Shown: positions 16,077 through 24,970, numbered from the stretch's first letter. The stretch: DNA of 64,000 nucleotides from Albidovulum sediminicola (GCF_025751575.1 NZ_JAOWLA010000008.1:124001-188000); one strand, 5' to 3'. Notes: a model not told the origin generated them from the letters alone. Made by a program: numbers and translations.

Positions 16077-17012
16077 TCAATCCCCGAGCGGTTGGGGACC
16101 GGTGCGCCCGTGGTAGGCGGTCAGCGAGGCCCTCACCCTGCGAAGGTTGTCCTTGGACTGTTCCCGCCGCTTGCGCGCGACCGAAAGCGCCAGCGTATCG
16201 AGGATGGCCAGATGTACGTAGCGTGAGGAGGTGGGCATGAAGATGTCCTGCGTCTCGGGCATATCCACCCCGATCGGGATGCGGGCCGCGCGGAACAGGC
16301 GCGTTCCGGAACGCGACACGCAGATCGTCTGCGCCCCGTACCCCTCGGCGGTCTTGGCGGCGGCGACCAGCGCGTCCGCCTCGCCGCTGGTCGAAAAGAG
16401 CAGCAACACATCCTCAGGCCCCAGCGTGGCCGCCCGCATCTGCAAAACGTAGCTGTCACTGGTCGAGACCGCCGGGATGCCCAGCCGGAAGAACCGGTTC
16501 GCCGCCTCCTGGGCCATCATCGAGGAACCGCCGCCGATGCCCGCGGCAAGGAACTGCCTGCACCCCGCGATCGCATCGCAGGCGCGCTGGATCTGGGTTT
16601 CGTCAAGCTGCTGGCGCATCACGTTGGCGCAGGCGTAGACGCCCGCCAGGACTTCGTCCAGGACCGATGCCGCCCCCCCGCTGTCCGAACCGGACTCCGG
16701 CTTGAGATATTGCAGGCTGACGGCGAGGTTCTGGGCGAGGCGCAGTTTGAATTCGCGGAACCCGTCGCACCCCAGCGTGCGGCAGAATCGGATGACGGTC
16801 GGCGTGCTGACCCCCGATGCCCCCGCAAGTTCGGCGATGGTCATCGTGCTGATGTCTTCCAGATGTCCCTTGACGTAGTCCGCGACCTTCTGCTCACGCG
16901 ACGCGAAGGTTCCGTCCAGACGCTGAAGCGCAGAGATGACATCGGTCGCGGCGCCACGCCCCTTGACGATCATCGTCGTTTCTTCTGCGTCCCGCACCGA
17001 TTCCTGGCTCAT
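16077..17012 (-). CDS. MurR/RpiR family transcriptional regulator with SIS domain
   Basis: A 311-aa regulator: N-terminal RpiR helix-turn-helix (residues about 15-95: KVADYVKGHLEDISTMTIAE, SGVSTPTVIRFCRTLG) and a C-terminal SIS sugar-phosphate-binding domain (about 130-270: FLAAGIGGGSSMMAQ, LLFSTSGEADALVAAAKTA). ATG 17012 is chosen because the upstream ATG at 17057 falls in the operator region. It is divergent from the TRAP operon, and three palindromes in the gap are probable binding sites. The inducer is probably a phosphorylated sugar or keto acid made by the operon's PfkB kinase; that is inference. Confidence 0.88.
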   Translation of the reverse strand: MSQESVRDAEETTMIVKGRGAATDVISALQRLDGTFASREQKVADYVKGHLEDISTMTIAELAGASGVSTPTVIRFCRTLGCDGFREFKLRLAQNLAVSLQYLKPESGSDSGGAASVLDEVLAGVYACANVMRQQLDETQIQRACDAIAGCRQFLAAGIGGGSSMMAQEAANRFFRLGIPAVSTSDSYVLQMRAATLGPEDVLLLFSTSGEADALVAAAKTAEGYGAQTICVSRSGTRLFRAARIPIGVDMPETQDIFMPTSSRYVHLAILDTLALSVARKRREQSKDNLRRVRASLTAYHGRTGPQPLGD

Positions 17013-17041
17013 CTTGGCCCTACTGGATTGCCCAACTGATA

Positions 17042-17056
17042 TGTATGTGAAGTACA
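17042..17056. promoter_or_regulatory. Operator palindrome 1 (TGTA-N7-TACA)
   Basis: TGTATGTGAAGTACA: four-base arms TGTA/TACA around seven bases, 29 bases upstream of the RpiR gene start. It is the regulator-proximal one of three similar sites and may mediate autoregulation. A further half site GTACATAT lies at 17083-17090. Confidence 0.5.
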
Positions 17057-17113
17057 TATAGACGACTTTTCCAGAGATGGAGGTACATATTTTTGCGGAT
17101 TGGTCGATTTAAA

Positions 17114-17128
17114 TGTACTTAAGTAACA
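17114..17128. promoter_or_regulatory. Operator palindrome 2 (TGTAC-N5-TAACA)
   Basis: TGTACTTAAGTAACA, centred on the palindrome CTTAAG. It shares the 15-base frame of the other two sites and lies in the AT-rich middle of the divergent promoter region, where both promoters are expected. Confidence 0.5.
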
Positions 17129-17164
17129 AATAACACTTGACCGAACTTCAATTCGTCGCAAACA

Positions 17165-17179
17165 TGTACCTTAATTACA
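17165..17179. promoter_or_regulatory. Operator palindrome 3 (TGTAC-N5-TTACA)
   Basis: TGTACCTTAATTACA, 25 bases before the first TRAP gene. With site 2 it forms a direct repeat (ATGTAC..TA..T.ACAAAT). Placed here it could block transcription start or elongation into the TRAP operon when the RpiR protein is bound. Confidence 0.5.
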
Positions 17180-17204
17180 AATGATGCATCAGAGGGAGGG
17201 CATC

Positions 17205-17711
17205 ATGCGGAACTGGGCCGGCAAGGCAAGCGGACGGATCAACGCCGCCGTCGAGGCGATCGTCGCGGCGCTGATGCTCCTCCTGGTCCTCGATGTCTGG
17301 CTGGGGGTCATGGACCGCTATTTCTTCCACTGGCAACTGCCCTGGCCCGAGGAGCTCGCGCGGTACCTGATGATCTGGGCGGCCATGCTGGCGGTGTCCT
17401 CGGGTATCTCCCGACGCGAACATATCGGCCTGACCGCGTTCCTGCACAAGCTGCCGAAGCCGATCCGCCGCGCGCTGCTGATCGCGATGGATCTGCTCTC
17501 GCTCGCGCTCTTTGCCTATGTGCTCTGGTATGGCGTCCCCTTCGCGAACGGCGGCGCTACCCGGCAGGCGATGATCTTCGGCGCTTCGCTGCGACCCTTC
17601 TATGCCGCCATCCCGGCCGCCGCGGCGGTCGCCTCGGTGCAGATCGCCCTCGTGCTTCTGCGCGACCTTGGAACGCATATCGAAGAAATCCCCGAAGAAG
17701 GACTGCTCTGA
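17205..17711 (+). CDS. TRAP transporter small permease (DctQ-like)
   Basis: A 168-aa inner-membrane protein with four hydrophobic segments and the DctQ pattern (LPWPEELARYLMIWAAMLAVSSGISRREHIGLTAFL). ATG 17205 has a strong GAGGGAGGG just upstream and is preferred to 17181. It pairs with the large permease, whose start overlaps its stop (TGATG). Part of a tripartite periplasmic-binding-protein-dependent secondary importer driven by a sodium or proton gradient, under the divergent RpiR regulator. Confidence 0.9.
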   Translation: MRNWAGKASGRINAAVEAIVAALMLLLVLDVWLGVMDRYFFHWQLPWPEELARYLMIWAAMLAVSSGISRREHIGLTAFLHKLPKPIRRALLIAMDLLSLALFAYVLWYGVPFANGGATRQAMIFGASLRPFYAAIPAAAAVASVQIALVLLRDLGTHIEEIPEEGLL

Positions 17712-18994
17712 TGCTGGTTGCCATCGCATTCGTTGCCCTGATCCTTTTCGGTATGCCCATTGGCTTCGCGATCGGCATGGCCGGTGTCGTCGGCCTGATC
17801 GAGATGGGCGGGACGCAGTTCCTGGCCATCGGGCCGAGCAAGATCTTCAACGGGCTGAACATCTTCCCCTTCCTCGCCATGCCGTTCTTCATCCTGGCGG
17901 GCGAGATCATGAACGACATCGGCATCACCGATCGCCTGGTGAAGCTCGCCAATGTGCTGGTCGGGCGCTTCCGGGGCGGGCTGGCGCATACCAACATGCT
18001 GGCCTCGGTCTTCTTCGCGGGTCTGACCGGGTCCGCGACCGCCGATGCCGCGGCCTTCGGGCGTACGCTTGTCCCCGCGATGGTGAAGGAAGGCTACAAG
18101 CGCGACTATGCCTGCGCCGTCACCGCCGCCGGGTCGATCATCGGGCCGACCATTCCGCCCTCGGGCCTGATGGTTGTCTACGGCTCGCTGATGGGCGTCT
18201 CCATCGCCGGGCTCTTTTCGGCCGGGGTGCTGCCCGGTCTCGCGATCTGCGTCATCTGCATGGCCGTGATCGCCATCGGCGGCAAGCGTGAGAACCTGCC
18301 CAAGTCGATGCGCGGCGCCACCCCGCGCGAGATCTGGGACACTTTCGTTTCCTCGCTGACCGCGCTGACCATGCCTGTCATCATCCTGGGCGGCATCCTC
18401 GGCGGCATCGTCACGCCAACCGAAGCGGCCTCCATCGCCGTCGCCTACGCCATGTTCATCGGCATCTTCGTCTACCGGACGCTGACGCTGCGCTCCTTTT
18501 ACGGAATGCTGGTGCGCACCGCGCGGATCACCGGCGTGATCTTCGTCATCATCGCCTTCGCCGGCATCCTCGGCTGGTGGATGAGCTTCGAGCGGATCCC
18601 GCAGGCGATCGCCTCGGCCGTTCTGGGCATCTCGGACAACCGCTACGCCGTCATCGCGATCATCATCTGCCTGCTGCTGGTCGTTGGCATGGTGATGGAT
18701 ATCACCGCGATCCTGATCATCCTCGGGCCGGTTCTGGTGCCGTTGACCGAGCAGGTGGGGCTGGAGCCGATCCATGCCGGCATCATCTTCGTGCTGGCGC
18801 TGAACATCTCGCTGATGACGCCGCCGGTCGGTGCCTGTCTTTTCGTCCTCTCCTCGGTCACGGGGGAAAAGCTTGAACGCATCTCGATCAAGCTCTTCCC
18901 GTTCCTGATCGCCGAGATCGTCATCCTCTTTGTCTTCGCCTTCTGGGAAGACGCCGCCCTCCTGCTACCGCGCTATCTCGGATTTGCAGGCTGA
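17711..18994 (+). CDS. TRAP transporter large permease (DctM-like)
   Basis: A 427-aa polytopic protein of the DctM family with about twelve membrane segments. Seen: LFGMPIGFAIGMAG, FFILAGEIMNDIGITDRL, GLTGSATADAAAFGRTLVPAM, IGPTIPPSGLMVVYG, GGIVTPTEAASIAVAYAM and LNISLMTPPVGACLFV. These are standard DctM signatures and the protein looks intact. It carries the translocation pathway of the importer. Translation is coupled to the small permease by the one-base TGATG overlap. Confidence 0.93.
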   Translation: MLVAIAFVALILFGMPIGFAIGMAGVVGLIEMGGTQFLAIGPSKIFNGLNIFPFLAMPFFILAGEIMNDIGITDRLVKLANVLVGRFRGGLAHTNMLASVFFAGLTGSATADAAAFGRTLVPAMVKEGYKRDYACAVTAAGSIIGPTIPPSGLMVVYGSLMGVSIAGLFSAGVLPGLAICVICMAVIAIGGKRENLPKSMRGATPREIWDTFVSSLTALTMPVIILGGILGGIVTPTEAASIAVAYAMFIGIFVYRTLTLRSFYGMLVRTARITGVIFVIIAFAGILGWWMSFERIPQAIASAVLGISDNRYAVIAIIICLLLVVGMVMDITAILIILGPVLVPLTEQVGLEPIHAGIIFVLALNISLMTPPVGACLFVLSSVTGEKLERISIKLFPFLIAEIVILFVFAFWEDAALLLPRYLGFAG

Positions 18995-19037
18995 ACCCGA
19001 TCCAACACCCACCCATGATACTTAACGGAGGAGAAAC

Positions 19038-20078
19038 ATGAAGTATCTGTCAACCGGCCTGGCCCTTTCCGCCACGCTCACGGCAAGCGCCGCCTTCGCC
19101 GACGGAGGCGTCATAAAGTTCGGCCACGACAACAAGACCGACCCGTTCGAGAACCCGGCCCACGCCTGCACCGCGGTCTTCTCGAACCTGGTCAGCGCCG
19201 GCACCAACGGCGCCGTCACGGTCGAGGTCTTCGGTTCGAACCAGCTGGGCACGGCGGCCGAGCATGTGCAGCAGGTGCGCGACGGCATCCTCCAGGCGAC
19301 GCTGACCTCGACCGGCGCCCTGGCGAGCTATTACCCGCGCATCGACGTTCTGAACCTGCCCTTCGCCTTCGCCAACAACGAGGCCACCTACAAGGTCTTC
19401 GACGGCGACTTCGGCAAGACGCTGGCGAAGGACATTGAGGACACACTCGGCGATGTCGTCGTCCTGGGCTTCCCCGACACCGGCGGTTTCTTCGCCGTCA
19501 CGAACTCGAAGCACAAGATCTCCGAGCTGCAGGACTTCGACGGCATCCGCGTCCGCACCATGACGCTGCCGTCGCACCAGAAGATCATGCAGGCGCTCGG
19601 CGCCGAGGCCTATCCGCTGGCCTGGGGCGAAGTCTACTCGGGCCTGCAAACAGGTGTCATCGACGGCCAAATGAACCCGGTTCCGATCATCTCGTTTGCG
19701 AACTTCGCCGAAGTTCAGAAGTATATGACGCTGACGAACCACCTGTTCTCGCCCTACACGTTCATGATCAACCGCGCCTTCTACGAGGGGCTGTCGGACA
19801 GCGAACGCGCCACCGTCCGCTCCGCCGCCGAGAACTGCGTCACCGCGAGCCGGGGACTGTCGCGCATCATCGAGGCCTCCGATCGCGGCCTTGCCGGGCT
19901 GAAGGACAAGATCGAAGTAACCGCCCTCACGGCCGAGCAGCGCGCCGCGATGGCCGCCGCGACCCAGCCGGTGTTCGAGGCGCATGTGAGCGAGGATCTG
20001 GACGCCAAGGCCGCGGAACTGCTGGCCCTGTTCAAGACCGCGGTCCAAGGCGCGAACGCGGACTCGTACCTCAACTGA
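19038..20078 (+). CDS. TRAP transporter substrate-binding protein (DctP family)
   Basis: A 346-aa periplasmic protein with a Sec signal peptide (MKYLSTGLALSATLTASAAFA, cleavage after about residue 21). Family features: FGSNQLGTAAEHVQQVRDG, FDGIRVRTMTLPSHQKIMQALGA (the conserved carboxylate-binding Arg region) and WGEVYSGLQTGVIDGQMNPVP. The R-V-R-T motif implies an organic acid ligand, perhaps a sugar acid given the kinase downstream; the ligand cannot be read from sequence. CTTAACGGAGGAGA precedes the ATG. It is last of the three transporter genes. Confidence 0.92.
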   Translation: MKYLSTGLALSATLTASAAFADGGVIKFGHDNKTDPFENPAHACTAVFSNLVSAGTNGAVTVEVFGSNQLGTAAEHVQQVRDGILQATLTSTGALASYYPRIDVLNLPFAFANNEATYKVFDGDFGKTLAKDIEDTLGDVVVLGFPDTGGFFAVTNSKHKISELQDFDGIRVRTMTLPSHQKIMQALGAEAYPLAWGEVYSGLQTGVIDGQMNPVPIISFANFAEVQKYMTLTNHLFSPYTFMINRAFYEGLSDSERATVRSAAENCVTASRGLSRIIEASDRGLAGLKDKIEVTALTAEQRAAMAAATQPVFEAHVSEDLDAKAAELLALFKTAVQGANADSYLN

Positions 20079-20088
20079 GCATCCGGGC

Positions 20089-20110
20089 CGGCGGGCTGCC
20101 CTGCCCGCCG
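20089..20110 (+). terminator. GC-rich hairpin after the first TRAP binding-protein gene
   Basis: CGGCGGGC pairs with GCCCGCCG around a six-base loop, followed by CCCCCTTT. The weak T run suggests partial termination or 3-prime mRNA protection, which would keep the abundant binding-protein mRNA above the downstream enzyme genes. Confidence 0.45.
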
Positions 20111-20173
20111 CCCCCTTTCACGACCGCGCAGCCTTGCGACCGGTCTCGACGGCTATCTGACAGGACACTCGCA

Positions 20174-21643
20174 ATGCGCGTCTTTTGTGCGTCCCTCGCG
20201 ACGGAAACCAACACGTTCTCTCCGCTGCGGACGGACATGTCGGACTTTCTCGAAAGCTTCTATGCGCCGCCGGGCGAACACCCCGAGACACCCACCCTTT
20301 GCAGCGCCGTCTTCCCCGCCCTGCGCAGACGCGCGTCAGCAGGCGAAATCGAGCTGATCGAGGGCACGGCGACCTGGGCGGAACCGGGCGGGCTGCTCAA
20401 TGCCGCCACCTGGCGCCATCTGCGCGACGAGGTCCTCGACCAGTTGCGCGCGGCCGCGCCGGTCGATGCCGTGGTCCTGGGCCTGCACGGCGCGATGATC
20501 GCCGATGGCTGCACCGACCCGGAGGGCGAGTTGATCGCCGCCGCGCGCGAGATCGCGGGCCCCGGCGCCAGGATCGGTGTCACCTTCGATCCGCACAGCC
20601 ATCTGAGCGCGCGGCGGGTCGAGAACGCCGACATCATCACCGTATTCAAGGAATTCCCGCACACCGACTTCGTCGAAACCGGCGAGGCCTGCGTCGAACT
20701 GACCCTGCGGGCCGCGCGCGGCGAAATCGCCCCGGCAATCTCGGTTTTCGACGTGCGCATGATCGACGTGCTGCCAACGAGTCGGGCCCCGATGCGGGGC
20801 TTCGTGGACAAGATGAGCGCGCTTGAAGGACAGGGGACGATCCTGTCGGTATCGGCCATCCACGGGTTCATGGCGGGCGACTCGCCCGACCTTGGCGCCA
20901 AGATCATCGTGATCACCGACGCCGATCCCGCGCGCGGCGCGGCGGTCGCCCGCGAACTGGGGCAAGAGCTGTTTTCCTTCCGGGGCCGGACAAAGCCCGA
21001 GTTTCTGTCCGCGCGCGCGGCGCTTCTGCAAGCCAGCGCCGCGCCCCGTCACCCGGTCGTCATCGCCGATGTCTGGGACAACCCCGGCGGCGGCGTCGCG
21101 GGCGATTCCACGATCATCCTGCAAGAGGCGCTGTCCCTCGGGATCGCCAACATCGCCTTCGGCACCATCTGGGACCCGATGGCGGTGCGGCTCTGCCACG
21201 CGGCTGGGGAAGGTGCGACGCTGCGCCTGCGCTTCGGGGCGAAGACCAGCGACAGCGCGGGCGCGCCCATCGACGCGGACGTGACGGTCCTGAGGGTGCA
21301 GAAGAACGCGGTGCAAAGCTTCGGCGCCTCGGTCGTGCCCCTGGGCGATTGCGCGGTGATCGAGGCGCGCGGCATCCAGATCGTCCTGAACTCGAACCGC
21401 GCGCAAAGCTTCTCGCCGGATCTTTTCACCAACCTCGGCATCGATGTCTCGGCGAAGCAGATCCTTGTCGTGAAATCGACGAACCACTTCCACGGCGCCT
21501 TCGCCCCGATTGCGGCGGACATCATCTATGCGGCGGTCGACGGCCCCTATCCAAACGACCCCCGGAACAACGCCTATACGCGGCTGACGCGCAAGCTGTG
21601 GCCCATCGTGGACAACCCATTCGAAGAGGAGGCAGTCCGATGA
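20174..21643 (+). CDS. M81 family (MlrC-like) metallo-hydrolase
   Basis: A 489-aa protein of the MlrC/M81 family. Seen: SLATETNTFSPLRT at the N-terminus, VVLGLHGAMIADGCTDPEGEL, VTFDPHSHLSARRV (metal-binding Asp/His), FKEFPHTDFVETGE, DVWDNPGGGVAGDSTIIL and VVKSTNHFHGAFAPIA. MlrC was named from microcystin breakdown, but most members sit in small-molecule catabolic operons and their substrates are unknown; amide or ether cleavage is possible. Here it follows a TRAP importer and overlaps the PLP enzyme gene by four bases (ATGA). No signal peptide, so it acts in the cytosol. Confidence 0.85.
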   Translation: MRVFCASLATETNTFSPLRTDMSDFLESFYAPPGEHPETPTLCSAVFPALRRRASAGEIELIEGTATWAEPGGLLNAATWRHLRDEVLDQLRAAAPVDAVVLGLHGAMIADGCTDPEGELIAAAREIAGPGARIGVTFDPHSHLSARRVENADIITVFKEFPHTDFVETGEACVELTLRAARGEIAPAISVFDVRMIDVLPTSRAPMRGFVDKMSALEGQGTILSVSAIHGFMAGDSPDLGAKIIVITDADPARGAAVARELGQELFSFRGRTKPEFLSARAALLQASAAPRHPVVIADVWDNPGGGVAGDSTIILQEALSLGIANIAFGTIWDPMAVRLCHAAGEGATLRLRFGAKTSDSAGAPIDADVTVLRVQKNAVQSFGASVVPLGDCAVIEARGIQIVLNSNRAQSFSPDLFTNLGIDVSAKQILVVKSTNHFHGAFAPIAADIIYAAVDGPYPNDPRNNAYTRLTRKLWPIVDNPFEEEAVR

Positions 21644-22695
21644 TCTTTCCCACGATCGACACCCCGAGCGTCCTCGTCGACCTGGATATCGCCGAGGCGA
21701 ACATCGACCGCTTCCAGTCCTATTGCGACGCCCACGGGCTCGGCCTCAGGCCGCATATCAAGACGCACAAGCTGCCGATGCTCGCCCGGCGGCAGATCGC
21801 GGCGGGGGCCATCGGGATCACCTGCCAGAAGGTATCCGAGGCCGAAGCGATGATCGCCGACGGCGGCATCGACGACGTGCTGATCACCTACAACATCCTT
21901 GGCGCAGACAAGACCGACCGCCTGAGGCGCCTGGCCGAGAGGGTCGCGCTTACGGTCGTGGCCGACAGCGCCACCGTGGCCAAGGGGCTGGCGGGCGCGT
22001 TCCAAGGTGCCGCCAGACCGCTGGGCGTGCTGGTCGAATGCGACACAGGCGCGGGGCGCTGTGGCGTCCAGACGCCCGCGGCCGCGCGGGACCTGGCGCT
22101 GGAGATCGCGCGCCTTGGCGGGCTGCGCTTCGCCGGGCTGATGACCTACCCGCCCATCGGCCGCGAGGCAGCGGTCCAGTCCTGGTTGCAAGAGGCCAAG
22201 ACCCTGATCGAGGCCGCAGGGCTGGCCGTCACGACCATCTCGAACGGCGGCACACCCGGCATGTGGCAGGCACATGAGGTCCCGGCGGCGACCGAATACC
22301 GCGCCGGCACCTATATCTACAATGACCGCTCGCTTCAGGCGCGCGGGCTTTGCGGCTGGGACGACTGCGCCCTGACGGTTCTGGCGACCGTCGTTTCGGT
22401 GCCGACCGAGACGCGCGCGATCATCGACGCGGGCTCGAAGGTGCTGACCTCGGACCTGCTGGGGCTTCAGGGCTATGGCCATGTCCTCGGGCGCCCCGAC
22501 ATTCGCATCGACGCCCTCTCCGAGGAGCATGGCACGCTCCACGCCGAAAGGATTGGCCTTTCGGTGGGCGAGCGGGTGCGCATCGTGCCCAACCACGCCT
22601 GTGTCGTCACCAACATGCTGGATCGGATCGAACTTGTGCGCGGCGCCCGGCATGAAGTCACCGCCCCCGTCATGGCCCGCGGCCGGGTCTGGTGA
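21640..22695 (+). CDS. D-threonine aldolase-like PLP enzyme (alanine racemase fold)
   Basis: A 351-aa fold-type III PLP protein. The N-terminal TPSVLVDLDIAEANIDRFQ and RPHIKTHKLP (PLP lysine within residues 41-44) and the C-terminal IVPNHACVVTNMLD (metal-binding His/Cys, as in D-threonine aldolase and D-serine dehydratase) define the family. Possible reactions are cleavage of a D-3-hydroxy amino acid to glycine plus aldehyde, or dehydration. The start ATG overlaps the M81 stop, and the 3-prime end overlaps the kinase gene by four bases. The operon context suggests the substrate is released by the M81 enzyme; this is inference. Confidence 0.85.
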   Translation: MIFPTIDTPSVLVDLDIAEANIDRFQSYCDAHGLGLRPHIKTHKLPMLARRQIAAGAIGITCQKVSEAEAMIADGGIDDVLITYNILGADKTDRLRRLAERVALTVVADSATVAKGLAGAFQGAARPLGVLVECDTGAGRCGVQTPAAARDLALEIARLGGLRFAGLMTYPPIGREAAVQSWLQEAKTLIEAAGLAVTTISNGGTPGMWQAHEVPAATEYRAGTYIYNDRSLQARGLCGWDDCALTVLATVVSVPTETRAIIDAGSKVLTSDLLGLQGYGHVLGRPDIRIDALSEEHGTLHAERIGLSVGERVRIVPNHACVVTNMLDRIELVRGARHEVTAPVMARGRVW

Positions 22696-23612
22696 CTATG
22701 GCGCGCACCTCGATCCTGTGCCTCGGAGAGCCCCTTTTCGAGCTCAATCAGGCCGCCGACGGCAGCTTTCGCCCCGGCTTTGGCGGCGATGTTTCCAACG
22801 TCGCCGTCGCGATCGCCCGGCAGGGCGGCAAGGTCGGCCTGATCAGCCAGGTCGGTGACGATCGGTTCGGCGACGCGCTCCGGCGGATGTGGGCGGACGA
22901 AGGCATCGACACGACCCATGTCAATGTGCTGGAGGGTGGGGATACCGGGATCTACTTCGTGACCCACGACGAGGACGGGCATCATTTCACCTACCGCCGC
23001 AAGGGGTCGGCCGCGAGCCAGCTGGGCGCCGGAGCGATCTCTGCGCAGACCATCGCATCGGCGCGGATCCTCTACACCTCCGGCATCAGCCTTGGCGTCA
23101 GCGAGACCCTCCGGGCCGCGACCACCGCCGCTGTCAACCTGGCGCGCTCGGCCGGCCTGCCGGTCGCTTTCGACCCCAATCTTCGCACGCGCCTCTGGCC
23201 GCTCGAAACCGCGCGGAAGGTGTCGCACGACCTCATGCGGAATTGCGACATCGCGCTGCCGGGCCTTGATGATGCACGGCAGTTGACCGGCCTTTCCGAC
23301 CCGCAGGCGATCGTCGCCTTCTACCACGATCTCGGGGCCAGGATCGTCGCCCTGACGCTGGGGGCGAAGGGCGTGCTGGTGTCCGACAGCCGCCAAAGCG
23401 CGCATATCCCGCCCTTCCGCGTGAACGCGGTCGATGCGACCGGCGCGGGCGATTGCTTCAACGGGATCTTCCTGACGCATCTGCTGCGCACCGATGATCC
23501 CTTCGTGGCGGCGCGGATTGCCAATACCGGGGCCGCGCTATCGACCACCGGATATGGCGCCGTCGCGCCCATCCCCACCTATTCCGAAGTCATGAACGTA
23601 AAGGAGACATGA
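22692..23612 (+). CDS. PfkB family carbohydrate kinase (2-keto-3-deoxygluconate kinase-like)
   Basis: A 306-aa ribokinase-fold kinase. Seen: LCLGEPLFELNQ, FGGDVSNVAVAIARQGGKVGLISQVGDDRFG and the catalytic DATGAGDCFNGIF near residue 255. It resembles KdgK, which would give 2-keto-3-deoxy-6-phosphogluconate, but no KDPG aldolase gene is adjacent (dgoA at 7930 is about 15 kb away). Two starts are possible: GTG 22692 (4-base overlap, used here) or ATG 22698. Its product may be the effector of the SIS-domain regulator at the head of the locus. Confidence 0.8.
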   Translation: MTMARTSILCLGEPLFELNQAADGSFRPGFGGDVSNVAVAIARQGGKVGLISQVGDDRFGDALRRMWADEGIDTTHVNVLEGGDTGIYFVTHDEDGHHFTYRRKGSAASQLGAGAISAQTIASARILYTSGISLGVSETLRAATTAAVNLARSAGLPVAFDPNLRTRLWPLETARKVSHDLMRNCDIALPGLDDARQLTGLSDPQAIVAFYHDLGARIVALTLGAKGVLVSDSRQSAHIPPFRVNAVDATGAGDCFNGIFLTHLLRTDDPFVAARIANTGAALSTTGYGAVAPIPTYSEVMNVKET

Positions 23613-24008
23613 ATGACCATCGAACGTATCGGCGTTGAGCGGACCGGCGCGGGCGGGCAGTCCCTGCCCTTCTCCCCGGCGGTCCGCGCCGGGGATTTCG
23701 TCTATGTCTCCGGCCAGGTCGCGATGAATGAGCGCGGCGAGATCGAGCCCGGCGGCATCGAGGCCCAGACCCGCCGCACGATGGAGAACGTCCGCAAGGT
23801 CCTCGCCATGGCGGACTGCACCTTCGACGACGTGGTCAAGGCGAACTGCTGGCTCGACGACACCCGCGACTTCTGGACCTTCAACCGCGTCTATGCGGAG
23901 TTCTTCCCGAACGGTGGCCCCGCCCGCTCGACCGTGCGTTCGCAACTTATGGTCGATGCCAAGGTGGAGGTCGACGTGATCGCCTACAAGCCGCTGGCGG
24001 CCAAGTAA
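23613..24008 (+). CDS. RidA family imine/enamine deaminase
   Basis: A 131-aa RidA (YjgF/YER057c/UK114) protein. Seen: SPAVRAGDFVYVSGQVA, EAQTRRTMENVRKVLAMADCTFDDVVKANCWL and the active-site arginine in PARSTVRSQL. RidA proteins hydrolyse reactive 2-imino acids and enamines formed by PLP enzymes or amino acid oxidases, which fits the PLP enzyme two genes upstream. AAGGAGA lies inside the end of the kinase gene, and ATG 23613 directly follows the kinase stop. Last gene of the operon. Confidence 0.9.
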   Translation: MTIERIGVERTGAGGQSLPFSPAVRAGDFVYVSGQVAMNERGEIEPGGIEAQTRRTMENVRKVLAMADCTFDDVVKANCWLDDTRDFWTFNRVYAEFFPNGGPARSTVRSQLMVDAKVEVDVIAYKPLAAK

Positions 24009-24025
24009 GCCCGCCCGCACGGCCG

Positions 24026-24970
24026 TCAACCGCGGCCCGCAGCGTCCAGATATGCCTCGGTTTCTTCCCGCATTCTGGCGATTGCCTCCGCAAGGTGGGC
24101 TGAGAACGCCTGCGCCAGCCGTGCCTGGCTGACGTAGGCGGGCGTCAGGATCGAGACGCTGCCCCCGACGCGCGGGATGAAGCGTCGCATGGTCAGGCTC
24201 GACGGCTGAGACCCTTGAAGGATGTGGCTATAAGCCGTGATCATATCGCAGATCATGTAGCAAAAGCCGTCCGACACGAACTGAAGCCCCGGCATGAACG
24301 TGCGCAGTTCGAGCCGCTTGTTGAAGCTTCGCCCCCGGGCGGCGAACGCGAATTCCGTTTGGGTTGCCGTCGTGTGATCCTCGAACAGGACGGCCATTGG
24401 CTTTCCGTCCAGGTCATCGGGCGAAAGCAACGGCTTGCGGGCCAGCGGATCGTCCGCCCTCAGGACGCAGACGCATTCGAGGTCGAAATCCACCTGGTCG
24501 ATCGACGCCCTGGGCCTGGGTGTCTCGGCGAAGCCGATGTCGAACTGCTGTGAGGCGACAAGGTCTTCGATGACCCCCGACGAGCGCATGATAAGCGAGA
24601 CCTCGACCTCGCGCTTGTCTTTCAGGAACCCGGTCAGCAAGCGCGGCATGAAGAGCCCCGATGCGGCTGGATGGCTGGCGATGCGAAGCCTGCCGGTCTC
24701 CAATGCATTGATCTTGCTGAGAGCCTGCTTCGTCCGTTCAAGCCGGGCGAGGATCGCCTCGGCCTCTTCCAGGAAGTACCGGGCCTCCGGTGTCGGCGTC
24801 AGCTTGCCATGTTCGCGCAGGAACAGGGGAAAGCCGAGCTCCTGCTCCAGCGTCGCCATCATGGTGCTGACCGCCGGCTGGGTTCGCGCCACCGTCTTCG
24901 CGGCCTGCGATATCGATCCGCTGCGCATGACTTCGCGGAAGACGGTCAGTTGCCGAAGCGACAGGTTCAT
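24026..24970 (-). CDS. LysR family transcriptional regulator
   Basis: A 314-aa LysR protein. The N-terminal winged helix (residues 1-60: LRQLTVFREVMRSGSISQAAKTVARTQPAVSTMMATLEQELG) is canonical; the rest is the effector domain. ATG 24970 (MNLSLRQL) is preferred because LysR proteins start close to this motif; ATG 24982 adds four residues. It is convergent with the RidA gene and divergent from the second TRAP operon, which it most likely activates in response to the imported compound or a product. Confidence 0.9.
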   Translation of the reverse strand: MNLSLRQLTVFREVMRSGSISQAAKTVARTQPAVSTMMATLEQELGFPLFLREHGKLTPTPEARYFLEEAEAILARLERTKQALSKINALETGRLRIASHPAASGLFMPRLLTGFLKDKREVEVSLIMRSSGVIEDLVASQQFDIGFAETPRPRASIDQVDFDLECVCVLRADDPLARKPLLSPDDLDGKPMAVLFEDHTTATQTEFAFAARGRSFNKRLELRTFMPGLQFVSDGFCYMICDMITAYSHILQGSQPSSLTMRRFIPRVGGSVSILTPAYVSQARLAQAFSAHLAEAIARMREETEAYLDAAGRG

